Positions 19,936 through 28,899 of a stretch of 64,000 nt of DNA are shown in pieces. This DNA comes from Maribacter antarcticus DSM 21422 (GTDB lineage: Bacteria; Bacteroidota; Bacteroidia; Flavobacteriales; Flavobacteriaceae): positions 62,001-126,000 of the forward strand of contig NZ_JHZC01000006.1 in assembly GCF_000621125.1 (NCBI RefSeq). Direction: 5' to 3'. A program made the translations under genes and the position numbers. The notes beneath the pieces are model-generated. The model was not told the origin of the DNA, did no database searches, and saw only the letters and a list, made by a program, of their open reading frames with translations. Positions within the stretch are counted from its first letter, which is position 1. Every line of letters begins with the position of its first letter.

Positions 19936-20790
19936 CTAGTTATTGATTGCAGGATCTTTCATTCCTTCTTCAATCATGCTGTAGAACTGATCTATTTTTG
20001 GAAGTACTACAATACGTGTTCTTCTGTTTCTAGATTTTTCTGTAGCAGACACAGGAATAAATTCTGCTCTACCTGCCGCCGTCATACGCTTAGGGTCTAC
20101 ATTAAAGTCGTTTTGTAAAATTCGAACTACAGATGTTGCACGTTTAACGCTCAAATCCCAGTTGTCCAATAACGCACCATTCTTTCTGAAAGGTACATCA
20201 TCGGTATGACCTTCTACCATAAATTCAAAATCTGGCTTGTTGTTTACAACCTTAGCTACTTTGCCTAATACTTCTTTAGCCCTTTTGGTTATGTTATAAC
20301 TTCCGCTGCTAAATAATAATTTGTCAGAAATAGAAACGAAAACAACTCCTTTTTCTACGCTGATTTCGATATCCTCATCATCTAAATTACCTAGAACACC
20401 TTTTAAGCTCTGTACCAAAGAAAGGTTTACAGAATCTCTGCGGGTGATAGCGTTATTTAACTTACGAATCGTTAAATCCTTTTCTTGTAGGCTCTCTAAA
20501 GATTTTTCCAAGTTTTCAGCACCTTTTGTTGTTAAGGTCGTAAGGTTGCCCATGTTGTTAATTAATTCCTGATTGTTAGCTTTCAAGAATGAGTTTTGGT
20601 CTTCTAAAGTCTGTAGTCTTGCTGTAGCAGTTGCTTTATCTTCTAAACAGCCGTTTAATTTAACCGTTGCAGAATTTAATAAATCCTGTGTTTCCTGTTG
20701 TTTTGCCTCAAGGTTTGCAAATTTCTTCTGCGATACACAGGAAGATAATAAAAGCGTTACACCAAGACATCCTAGAATGATTTTTCTCAT
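19936..20790 (-). CDS. OmpA family peptidoglycan-binding lipoprotein
   Basis: 284 residues with a lipoprotein signal (lipobox LLSSC near Cys18), a long coiled coil (about 25-115) and a C-terminal OmpA/MotB domain. The peptidoglycan-binding elements are complete: VEGHTDDVPF, NWDLSVKRATSVV, GRAEFIPV and SRNRRTRIVV. It should tether the outer membrane to peptidoglycan. A TAnnTTTG promoter element lies upstream and a strong terminator downstream, so it is a single-gene unit. Confidence 0.93.
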   Translation of the reverse strand: MRKIILGCLGVTLLLSSCVSQKKFANLEAKQQETQDLLNSATVKLNGCLEDKATATARLQTLEDQNSFLKANNQELINNMGNLTTLTTKGAENLEKSLESLQEKDLTIRKLNNAITRRDSVNLSLVQSLKGVLGNLDDEDIEISVEKGVVFVSISDKLLFSSGSYNITKRAKEVLGKVAKVVNNKPDFEFMVEGHTDDVPFRKNGALLDNWDLSVKRATSVVRILQNDFNVDPKRMTAAGRAEFIPVSATEKSRNRRTRIVVLPKIDQFYSMIEEGMKDPAINN

Positions 20791-20846
20791 AATTGTGATC
20801 TATATTAATTGTTTGTTATTTACTGCATTTTCGCAATCAGCGTTAT

Positions 20847-20854
20847 CAAATTTA
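20847..20854 (-). promoter_or_regulatory. Candidate -7 promoter element of the OmpA gene
   Basis: The minus strand reads TAAATTTG here, an exact TAnnTTTG match, about 57 bases upstream of the OmpA start codon. A T-rich stretch lies 19-20 bases further upstream in the -33 position. The leader would be about 50 bases. Confidence 0.45.
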
Positions 20855-20887
20855 TATAATTTGTAATGTGTTAAATCGTAAGACTAG

Positions 20888-21889
20888 TTAATCTTTTACT
20901 AAAATGTTAAATTCCTTAATACCATTTACGAAGTAAGACCATACTATGGACTTCGTTGTATGATATTTTAGTATAAAATTAGCTTTTTCCCGTTTCTTCA
21001 GCATTTTCGGAAATTGTCTATAAAAACTAAGGTGCGCCCTTAAAATAGCGATACAATGTTTAAGGCGGAATTGAAAAATAAATCGCAACGCGGCAATACC
21101 ATCTAAGAGCAGCCTCGCAAAGATAATGATAACTGCTTTTCTTATGGGAAGATTCTTTATTATTGAAAAGAGGGAGTTTCTAAAGTTTAAATATGTTTTT
21201 TTAGGGTTCATATTACTCAGTGTTGAACCGCCTAGGTGATATACTTTAGAAGCTCCTACATAGTATATCTTGTGTCCTTTATTTTTTGCTCGCCAGCAAA
21301 AATCTACCTCTTCTTGGTGAGCAAAGTAATCTGTATCAAACCCGCCTAAAGACTCAAAGACAGCACGCTTTACGAACATGCAGGCACCAGTTGCCCAAAA
21401 TATTTCTTTGGTATCGTTGTATTGACCCGTATCCTTCTCTAAATGTTGAAAAATTCTACCCCTACAAAAAGGATATCCTAATTGATCAATGAAGCCTCCC
21501 GCAGCTCCTGCATATTCAAAATGGTCTTGCTTTAATAAATCTAATATTTTAGGTTGTAAAACACTAGCCTCAGGCAGCTTTTCAAAAGCTTCCATAATGG
21601 GGTCTAACCAACGTGCTGTAACTTCTACATCTGAATTCAATAAACAAAAAACATCAGCGTCTACATGTCTTAAGGCCTCATTGTACCCTTGTGCAAAGCC
21701 GCCGTTAGCGCTATTTTGAATGATCTTTACAGAGGGGTAGTTTTCTTTTAAAAATGTTATAGAGCTGTCTGTAGAAGCATTATCTGCCACATACAATTCA
21801 GCATTGGAAGAATTTTCGATAACCGAGGGCAAGAAACGCTTTAAAAGCACTTCTCCGTTCCAGTTGAGTATGACTATGGCTAACTTCAA
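20888..21889 (-). CDS. GT2 family glycosyltransferase, rhamnosyltransferase-like
   Basis: 333-residue GT-A fold enzyme that transfers a sugar from a nucleotide donor. Seen: AIVILNWNGEVLL at the N-terminus, DNASTDSS (about 37-44), the metal-binding LLNSDVEV near residue 84, and HQEEVDFCWRAKNKGHKI near 190, the acceptor-side base region of this subgroup. The C-terminal part has amphipathic helices but no clear membrane span. Donor and acceptor cannot be assigned and no polysaccharide cluster is adjacent. It is followed after 12 bases upstream by the HsdR-N type gene on the same strand. Confidence 0.9.
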   Translation of the reverse strand: MKLAIVILNWNGEVLLKRFLPSVIENSSNAELYVADNASTDSSITFLKENYPSVKIIQNSANGGFAQGYNEALRHVDADVFCLLNSDVEVTARWLDPIMEAFEKLPEASVLQPKILDLLKQDHFEYAGAAGGFIDQLGYPFCRGRIFQHLEKDTGQYNDTKEIFWATGACMFVKRAVFESLGGFDTDYFAHQEEVDFCWRAKNKGHKIYYVGASKVYHLGGSTLSNMNPKKTYLNFRNSLFSIIKNLPIRKAVIIIFARLLLDGIAALRFIFQFRLKHCIAILRAHLSFYRQFPKMLKKREKANFILKYHTTKSIVWSYFVNGIKEFNILVKD

Positions 21890-21901
21890 AACGATGACAA
21901 A

Positions 21902-22348
21902 TTAACGGCTAAATTCAGGAATCTCCTGCAAAAACTCATATTTTTCCTGTTTTTTCAGCATCTGGCAATAAAAATGCTGTAATCCGTTGGTGACCATTAG
22001 AAAAGTAGCATCCAAGTTCAAGTTATATGTAGCAATCTGGTCAAAGGTGTTTTGCGTAATTTTTACGTCAGGTGCTTTGCACTCTACCAAAACATGAATA
22101 CTTCCATCGGTATGGAAAATTACTATATCATAGCGTTTTTTTAAGCCATTCAGCTCAATCTGTTTTTCAACATTAATGTGACTTAGTGGATATTTTCTAT
22201 CAAACACAAGATAGTTTAATACATGCTGTCTTACCCATTCTTCTGGTGTGAGCGAAACGAATTTTTTCCTGACTAGGTCAAAGATAAAGGGCTTATTTTG
22301 TTTATTTTTGAGCCTGAAGTTATAGCCGGGAAATTGTAACGATTGCAT
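21902..22348 (-). CDS. Stand-alone HsdR N-terminal-like nuclease domain protein
   Basis: 148 residues that match the N-terminal domain of type I restriction R subunits (PF13588-type). The PD-(D/E)XK-like core is visible: an acidic residue in KRYDIVIF near 78 and VLVECKAP near 95. No HsdM, HsdS or helicase motor lies nearby, so it is not a restriction system. The same orphan domain is common in Bacteroidota next to holA, as here, where it is divergent with only about 27 bases between starts. Its function is unknown; a DNA-processing role is an inference. Confidence 0.82.
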   Translation of the reverse strand: MQSLQFPGYNFRLKNKQNKPFIFDLVRKKFVSLTPEEWVRQHVLNYLVFDRKYPLSHINVEKQIELNGLKKRYDIVIFHTDGSIHVLVECKAPDVKITQNTFDQIATYNLNLDATFLMVTNGLQHFYCQMLKKQEKYEFLQEIPEFSR

Positions 22349-22375
22349 AAGGTAAATTTCATTATTTTTTTTCGA

Positions 22376-23377
22376 ATGGACGAAGCATTACAAATTGTTA
22401 GCGATATACGTAAAGGTATATTAAAACCTATCTATTTTCTATATGGAGAGGAGCCTTATTATATAGATAAGATTTCTGACTATATTGCTAGTAAAGTATT
22501 AACGGAAGAGGAAAAGGGTTTTAACCAAATGGTACTCTATGGGAAAGATGTAACGATTGATGATATTGTAGGGAATGCCAAACGCTACCCTATGATGTCT
22601 GAAAAACAAGTGGTTATTGTAAAGGAAGCACAGCACCTTTCCAGAACGATAGAAAGTCTTGTATCTTACGCCAAGAATCCTCAAGTGACTACGGTTTTGG
22701 TTATTTGTTATAAATACAAGAAGTTAGATAAGCGTAAACCCTTGTATAAAGCGATTAAGAAAGACGGGGTAGTTTTTGAAAGTCCTGTTTTGAGGGATTA
22801 TAAAATACCCGCGTGGATTCAAAACGCTGGAAAGAATGCAGGGTTCTCTATTCCTCAGAAGTCTGCAATGCTTTTAGCAGAACATTTGGGTACCGATTTG
22901 GGGAGAATAGTAAGTGAACTGAACAAACTAAAGTTAATGTTACCTCAGGGTATCGAAATCACCCCATCGCATATAGAGGAACATATAGGTATTAGTAAAG
23001 ATTATAATAATTTTGAGCTAAAGAAAGCTATTGGAGAGCGGAATGTCTTGAAGGCCACTAAAATAGTCACGTATTTTGCCCAAAATCCTAAGGACAATCC
23101 TTTTGTGCTTACAATTACCTTACTGAATATGTTTTTTACGCAGTTACTACAATACCATGGTTTAAAAGACCATACTCCAAAAAATGTTGCTACTACGCTA
23201 AGAATCAACCCCTACTTTGTGGACGAAATACAAACGGCTGCTAAAAATTTTCCTATGCGAAAGGTAAGCCAAGTCATATCTCATTTACGTGAAATGGATT
23301 TGAAAGGAAAGGGTGTAGGTTCTACTAACATGAATCAAGCAGATTTGTTAAAAGAACTAATAGTAAAGATTTTCTGA
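22376..23377 (+). CDS. holA: DNA polymerase III subunit delta
   Basis: Clamp-loader delta subunit, which opens the beta clamp for loading onto DNA. About 333 residues from the ATG at 22376, which gives the usual opening MDEALQIVSDIRKG followed by PIYFLYGEEPYYID; a frame extending to 22343 adds 11 residues overlapping the divergent gene and is unlikely. The delta domain arrangement is recognisable, with LAEHLGTDLGRIVSELNKL in the middle and the collar helices at the C-terminus. It is convergent with doxX, with only two bases between the stops. Confidence 0.92.
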   Translation: MDEALQIVSDIRKGILKPIYFLYGEEPYYIDKISDYIASKVLTEEEKGFNQMVLYGKDVTIDDIVGNAKRYPMMSEKQVVIVKEAQHLSRTIESLVSYAKNPQVTTVLVICYKYKKLDKRKPLYKAIKKDGVVFESPVLRDYKIPAWIQNAGKNAGFSIPQKSAMLLAEHLGTDLGRIVSELNKLKLMLPQGIEITPSHIEEHIGISKDYNNFELKKAIGERNVLKATKIVTYFAQNPKDNPFVLTITLLNMFFTQLLQYHGLKDHTPKNVATTLRINPYFVDEIQTAAKNFPMRKVSQVISHLREMDLKGKGVGSTNMNQADLLKELIVKIF

Positions 23378-23379
23378 TT

Positions 23380-23757
23380 CTATTTCCTGTCTATACTATA
23401 TTTTCCAGGACCAAGTAATACAATTGTAGCGAACCCAACGAGGTACAACAGGGATTTTTCCTTTGATTCAAAAGCATCTGCTGCATGAACTATAAAAGCC
23501 GCTACCAACATGGTTATCACTGTTGGGATACTTGCCAAGCGTGTTTTGTATCCTATAATTATCAGTATAGGGCATATGAACTCACCAATAACGGTTAGAA
23601 ATAGGGACGGAGCTGTACCCATACCAATAGGGTCAGCAAATTCAAAGTCGCCTGAAATTAGTTTCTGAAATTTTGGAAGTCCGTGCGTAAGCATCATAGC
23701 GGACATTGAAATCCTGAAGAAGGCAAGTCCAATTGCTGTTAGGGGGGAAGTTGTCAT
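23380..23757 (-). CDS. DoxX family membrane protein
   Basis: 125 residues with four predicted membrane helices. The family feature RISMSAMMLTHGLPKFQKL is near the N-terminus and FICPILIIIGYKTRLAS in the middle. DoxX-type proteins are small integral membrane proteins with proposed redox-related roles; the function is not established. It lies nine bases downstream of the kinase-transaminase gene on the same strand and is probably its operon partner. Confidence 0.88.
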   Translation of the reverse strand: MTTSPLTAIGLAFFRISMSAMMLTHGLPKFQKLISGDFEFADPIGMGTAPSLFLTVIGEFICPILIIIGYKTRLASIPTVITMLVAAFIVHAADAFESKEKSLLYLVGFATIVLLGPGKYSIDRK

Positions 23758-23765
23758 GTTATGGT

Positions 23766-26039
23766 TTAGATATTCTGTTTAAAATTATCATTTTTTATTG
23801 TGTTATCAAGACTTATTTTAAGTTGATTTAAAAGTTCTGAGCTATTTTCTAGAGTAAAACACAAAGGAGGTTTAATTTTCAGCACATTGTTGTAAGGGCC
23901 ATCTGTACTTACCAATATAAATTTCTTACGTAAATCATTTTTTATGGTTTGTGCCAATAGTGTATTAGGGCTGCCATCATTTTGGATTAATTCTACACCT
24001 AAAAATAGCCCACTTCCTCTTACGTCCCCAATTTCTTTATATTCATGTTGTATCGTAGTAATTCCGTTTTTAAGGAAGGAGCCAACTTCTAAGGCGTGCG
24101 CTTGTAACTGATCTGCTTCAATTACGTCTAAAACTGCTTCCCCTATGGCACATGATACGGGGTTGCCTCCAAAAGAGCTGAAGAATTCCATTCCGTTGTC
24201 AAAACTTTCCGCTACATCGCTAGTGGTCACTACGGCACCAATTGGGTGACCATTCCCCATAGGTTTGCCAAGAATAACCATATCTGGTACTACATCGTAC
24301 ATTTCATAGCCCCAAAAATGGGAACCTAAGCGCCCGAAACCTACCTGTACTTCGTCACTGATACAAACTCCGCCTTGAGCCCTTATTTTTGGGTAGACAT
24401 CTTTTAAATAATTGATTGCCAACGGAACCTGACCGCCACAGCCCACAATTGGTTCTGCAATAAAGGCTGCTATATTTCCATATTCTGCTGTAATCTGTTT
24501 ATTAGTGATATCAGAATAGTGTATACTGGCTTCGGATTCCGATTTAAAACCTGAACCATATACTTTGGGCATAGGGGTTTGTAAAATATGCTCTACTTTC
24601 CCATTTCCGCCCTTGTGGTTATATTTGTAATGACTAATATCTATTCCGTTTTGGGTATTGCCATGGTAACCGTGTTCCAGTACCATGACCTTATTTTTCT
24701 TAGTATGGGTTTTGGCTATTCTTATGGCCAAGTCACTAGCGGCACTGCCTGAGTTTACAAAAAACACCTTGTTCAGATGTGCTGGGAATTTGGAGAGTAG
24801 CTTATCTGAATATGAGAGTAGTTCTTCGTAAACATAGCGGGTATTGGTATTCAGTTTTGCCATAGTCCGTTGTCCGGATTCTACCACATGGGGATGGCAA
24901 TGGCCTACTTGCATGATATTGTTATAGGCATCTAGTATCGTATTCCCATCCGTGTCGTACATAAACTGGAAGGCTGAGCGGGACATTTGAATGGGATTTG
25001 TATAGCTTAAAGACAAGGCACTGCTTATCGTTTTATCTCTTCTTTTTAGCTGATGTTCCAAGGTTTGCTTTTTGCTCTCGGTAAAACCGCAGGCCTTTCT
25101 AAAACAATCTTCGGCTAGGATAGGATTTATCCTAAGCCATGTTCTCAACAAATTCCACGCGGGTTGTTCGCTTAGGGTAATATAGTCGGAATCTGGTTTC
25201 TGTTTTTTGGTATGTGCCGAGTTACATACGCTTGTACAGAGCCTGGCAGCTACGAGGTAGTATAAAGCGTTAAGTTCCTTTTCTTGTAACGGAAGTATAT
25301 TATTATAAGCTGCTATTACGGTTTCTGCAACTGCTAGGGGTTGTTCTTCAGCCATCATTACATAGGTAAGCCCTATGGCAAGTTCATTAATTAACCAAGA
25401 ATTACACATGTCGCCAAAATCTATAATTCCAGTAACTTTCCCATTAGTTGCAAGTATATTCCAATCGTTGGCGTCGTTGTGAATGATACTTTTGCGGAGT
25501 TTATGTTGAATAGGGGTTATATGTTCATTAAACTGTAAGAAAAAATAACGCACCAGATTACGGTCCTTCGCATCGGTTATATCATTTAAGAATCTACGAT
25601 TATCGGTAAAATGCTTCAAATCCCACTGGGTTTCTTTGGCCTTAATTACGGCATCATAATGTCCAAGTAGTATTTTATCAATATTTCCTAAGGCGGTACC
25701 GAACGAGACTAGTAAAACTTCGTCTTTTAAAATCTCCGCTAAAAATTCTCCTTCTATAAAAGGTAGGAGTCTATAAATAAAACCATCAACTATGGTAATT
25801 GGATGTTCTTCTATATTATGAATACTTTCTGGAAAGTTTAACTGTTCGATTTCGTTTAACTTATGGGCAACCTGGTCTTCAGCCTTCAGTATGGCTATGG
25901 TTTCTTCCGAGAAGTTATATTTTTTTAAAACGAAGGTGTCGGAGTCAGCTTTTACCTTAAAATTGATACTCTCATATCCTTCCAATGTTTCAAAGGAGCA
26001 ATTTGTTAATCCGTAATACTGTTCCAGAATCACATTCAT
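23766..26039 (-). CDS. APH-type kinase fused to class III aminotransferase-fold phospho-lyase
   Basis: About 757 residues starting at the ATG at 26039 ([11 protein letters not shown]); a longer frame to 26060 adds seven residues. Residues 1-310 are an aminoglycoside-phosphotransferase-like kinase with the HNDANDWN catalytic loop (187-194) and DFGD (207-210). Residues 330-757 are a PLP class III transaminase-fold enzyme with [26 protein letters not shown] and the PLP lysine in [10 protein letters not shown]. The same two activities in animals are hydroxylysine kinase and 5-phosphohydroxylysine (or ethanolamine-phosphate) phospho-lyase. I infer phosphorylation of an amino alcohol or hydroxylated amino acid followed by elimination. 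An ordinary transaminase remains possible. Confidence 0.85.
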   Translation of the reverse strand: MNVILEQYYGLTNCSFETLEGYESINFKVKADSDTFVLKKYNFSEETIAILKAEDQVAHKLNEIEQLNFPESIHNIEEHPITIVDGFIYRLLPFIEGEFLAEILKDEVLLVSFGTALGNIDKILLGHYDAVIKAKETQWDLKHFTDNRRFLNDITDAKDRNLVRYFFLQFNEHITPIQHKLRKSIIHNDANDWNILATNGKVTGIIDFGDMCNSWLINELAIGLTYVMMAEEQPLAVAETVIAAYNNILPLQEKELNALYYLVAARLCTSVCNSAHTKKQKPDSDYITLSEQPAWNLLRTWLRINPILAEDCFRKACGFTESKKQTLEHQLKRRDKTISSALSLSYTNPIQMSRSAFQFMYDTDGNTILDAYNNIMQVGHCHPHVVESGQRTMAKLNTNTRYVYEELLSYSDKLLSKFPAHLNKVFFVNSGSAASDLAIRIAKTHTKKNKVMVLEHGYHGNTQNGIDISHYKYNHKGGNGKVEHILQTPMPKVYGSGFKSESEASIHYSDITNKQITAEYGNIAAFIAEPIVGCGGQVPLAINYLKDVYPKIRAQGGVCISDEVQVGFGRLGSHFWGYEMYDVVPDMVILGKPMGNGHPIGAVVTTSDVAESFDNGMEFFSSFGGNPVSCAIGEAVLDVIEADQLQAHALEVGSFLKNGITTIQHEYKEIGDVRGSGLFLGVELIQNDGSPNTLLAQTIKNDLRKKFILVSTDGPYNNVLKIKPPLCFTLENSSELLNQLKISLDNTIKNDNFKQNI

Positions 26040-26330
26040 ACTATACCAATCGTTTAACACAAAGCTAGTTTAAGAAAATGAAATAGGGCAGTGAATGGTT
26101 TACTTTAGAATGAATTATTATGGAGCATTAGATATTGTAGTAGTATTAGTAGTGGATATGTAAGAGAATGCAAACTTGAATATACCCTATAATAAGGAGT
26201 ACTGTATTACTAAGCAGCTTAGGTGAATGGTCTATACAGCACCCGCTACGAATCTCCAAATGAAGCTCTTTGTACGCTAATTTTTAAAGATCGAAATACG
26301 CTATTTACCTTCAATTAATCCAACGATACA

Positions 26331-28742
26331 CTATCTCAATTTTGGATAATCCTGAGGATTTGCCTCGTGAAGTATACTGTAGACTTTTTCAAAAATATCC
26401 TCTGCATTTGGTTTAGAAAAGTAGTCACCATCTGTACCGTAAGCCGCTCTGTGCGCTTGAGCCGTCAATGTTTGTGGTGCACTATCCAAATACCTGTACC
26501 CTTGTTGCTTTTCTACGATTTCATTTAAGATATAGGCAGAGCATCCTCCAGGAACATCTTCGTCTATAACCAAAAGTCGATTTGTTTTTTGAACACTTTT
26601 AACCACATCCTGTTTGATATCAAAAGGGAGCAATGTCTGAGCATCTATAATTTCTGCATCTATTCCAACTTCCAGTAGCTCCTTTGCTACTTGTTCCACT
26701 ATCCTCAGGGTAGAACCATAAGAAACTAGCGTAATATCCGTACCTTCTTTAATAGTTTCTACAACACCAATTGGAGTGCAAAATTCACCTAAATTCGTAG
26801 GTTTGGGTTCCTTTAATCGGTAGCCATTAAGGCTTTCGATAACCAATGCAGGTTCGTCACTTTTCATTAAGGTATTATAAAAACCTGCTGCTTGGGTCAT
26901 GTTTCTTGGAGCCAATATGTACATACCACGAAGTAGATGTATTAAGCCACCCATTTCAGAACCGGAATGCCATATTCCTTCCAATCTATGCCCACGAGTT
27001 CTTACAATCAAAGGTGCTTTTTGCTTTCCTTTGGTACGATATAAAAGCGTAGCTAAATCATCTGTTAGAGAAGACATGGCATAAAAGATATAATCTAGAT
27101 ACTGGATTTCGGCAATAGGCCGTAATCCCCTTAATGCCATTCCGATACCCTGACCTATAATCGTAGTTTCACGAATGCCGGTATCTGCAATTCTAGTACT
27201 TCCATACTTTTCCTGTAACCCCTCTAATCCTTGATTTACATCTCCAATAACACCGGTATCTTCTCCAAAAACCAAGGCATTAGGGTACTTATTGAAAAGG
27301 TGGTCAAAATTATCCCGTAAAATAACCCTTCCATCAACTTTTTCTGCGCTGCTATCATATCGGGGGGCGATTGGACTGATATTGGTAGCCCTATTCTCAT
27401 TTGGACTGTATAGGTGTGAACTAAAGTCTGGCTGCGATTTAGTCAAAAAGTTCTGTACCCAGTCTACTAAGGCCTGTCTTTCTGCCGAGGATTCTCCCAA
27501 AAGATACCGAAGTGATTTTCTAGATGCGACGGCCAAATCTTTTAGTATAGGTTCTTCAACTGCAATAAGATCGTTCTTTAGCTTCGTTAGAAAATTCTTG
27601 TTCGGACTTTTAGACGCAGCTAAATGTATGAGCTGCACAAGGCTCTTTTTGGCCGCAACGTTTTCTTGTAAAAATTCTGACCACGCCTCTTTTTTAGCTT
27701 CACGAACGGTTCTCTTTACCTGTTTCTCCATTTCAGCCAGTTCGGAAGTAGTGGCAATACCGGATTCTAAAATCCATTCTTTAAACCGCTTATTACAATC
27801 ATTATCACGCTCCCATTCCAACCGCTTATCGTCTTTATAGCGTTCGTGAGAACCGGAAGTGGAGTGTCCTTGAGGTTGGGTTAATTCGGTTACATGAATG
27901 ATTACAGGTACATGTTCCTGTCTGGCGATATCAGAGGCGTTTTCGTAGGCGTGCATCAAGGCTGTATAGTCCCAACCTTGCACTTTAAATATTTCATACC
28001 CTTTCTGCTCTTCGTCGCGTTGAAAACCTGATAGTACTTTAGAGATATCTTCTTTTGTAGTGTGGTGTTTTGCATGTACTGAAATTCCGTATTCATCGTC
28101 CCAAATACTCACTACCATGGGTACTTGTAATACACCGCCTGCGTTTATAGTCTCCCAGAACATACCTTCGCTGGTACTTGCATTTCCTATGGTTCCCCAT
28201 GCTACTTCATTTCCGGCATCGGAAAACTTTGAGCTGTCCATTCCTTTTTCCTCCCGATATACTTTCGAGGCTTGTGCCAACCCTAATAACCTAGGCATTT
28301 GGCCAGCGGTACAGGATATATCGGAGCTACTATTTTTTTGTTGTGTCAAATCTTTCCATGTGCCGTCTGGGTTTAGGCTGTATGTAAGAAAGTGACCTCC
28401 CATTTGACGGCCACCGCTCATAGGCTCTTTCTCCATGTCGGTAGTAGCATATAAGCCATGGAAAAAATCCTTTGGTTTTAATAACCCTAGTGCCATCATA
28501 AAGGTTTGGTCTCGATAGTAACCACTTCTAAAATCTCCGTTCTTAAAGGCTCTGGCCATGGCTAATTGCGGAAGTTCTTTACCATCACCAAAAATTCCAA
28601 ATTTAGCTTTACCGGTAAGCACTTCTTTTCTACCCATAATACTACATGACCTGCTTATAAAAGCTATTTCATAGTCTTGAAGTATTTGCGCCTTAAAATC
28701 TTCAAAGGAAATATCATTGCTAGTTTTGGAAGAGACATTCAT
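26331..28742 (-). CDS. Fused E1 alpha/beta of a 2-oxoacid dehydrogenase
   Basis: 803-residue thiamine-diphosphate enzyme in which E1 alpha (about 1-420) and E1 beta (about 470-803) are one chain. The alpha part contains GGRQMGGHF, the ThDP region GNASTSEGMFWETINAGG and WDDEYGISVHAKHH. The beta part contains VFGEDTGVIGDVNQG, IRETTIIGQGIG and RTRGHRLEGIWHSG. The substrate is probably a branched-chain 2-oxoacid or pyruvate; it cannot be settled here. No E2 or E3 gene is adjacent, so the complex partners must be elsewhere. The upstream gap of about 150 bases is ordinary. Confidence 0.9.
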   Translation of the reverse strand: MNVSSKTSNDISFEDFKAQILQDYEIAFISRSCSIMGRKEVLTGKAKFGIFGDGKELPQLAMARAFKNGDFRSGYYRDQTFMMALGLLKPKDFFHGLYATTDMEKEPMSGGRQMGGHFLTYSLNPDGTWKDLTQQKNSSSDISCTAGQMPRLLGLAQASKVYREEKGMDSSKFSDAGNEVAWGTIGNASTSEGMFWETINAGGVLQVPMVVSIWDDEYGISVHAKHHTTKEDISKVLSGFQRDEEQKGYEIFKVQGWDYTALMHAYENASDIARQEHVPVIIHVTELTQPQGHSTSGSHERYKDDKRLEWERDNDCNKRFKEWILESGIATTSELAEMEKQVKRTVREAKKEAWSEFLQENVAAKKSLVQLIHLAASKSPNKNFLTKLKNDLIAVEEPILKDLAVASRKSLRYLLGESSAERQALVDWVQNFLTKSQPDFSSHLYSPNENRATNISPIAPRYDSSAEKVDGRVILRDNFDHLFNKYPNALVFGEDTGVIGDVNQGLEGLQEKYGSTRIADTGIRETTIIGQGIGMALRGLRPIAEIQYLDYIFYAMSSLTDDLATLLYRTKGKQKAPLIVRTRGHRLEGIWHSGSEMGGLIHLLRGMYILAPRNMTQAAGFYNTLMKSDEPALVIESLNGYRLKEPKPTNLGEFCTPIGVVETIKEGTDITLVSYGSTLRIVEQVAKELLEVGIDAEIIDAQTLLPFDIKQDVVKSVQKTNRLLVIDEDVPGGCSAYILNEIVEKQQGYRYLDSAPQTLTAQAHRAAYGTDGDYFSKPNAEDIFEKVYSILHEANPQDYPKLR

Positions 28743-28899
28743 AGGCTATATCGTATTGTTGCAAAAATACTCAAACAAAAGCGTTTTAGCAATGGTAGAA
28801 CGGCAATATTCCTTGATATATTACTAGTTTTACCAACAAATAATTATGTATTTGTTAATTATGGATTGATAATAAGGGTTTTTTTTGCGAATTTAGAAC

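Noticed and set aside
21902-22348. Type I restriction-modification system
   Set aside because: Only the R-subunit N-terminal domain is present; no HsdM, HsdS or motor domain lies in the window.
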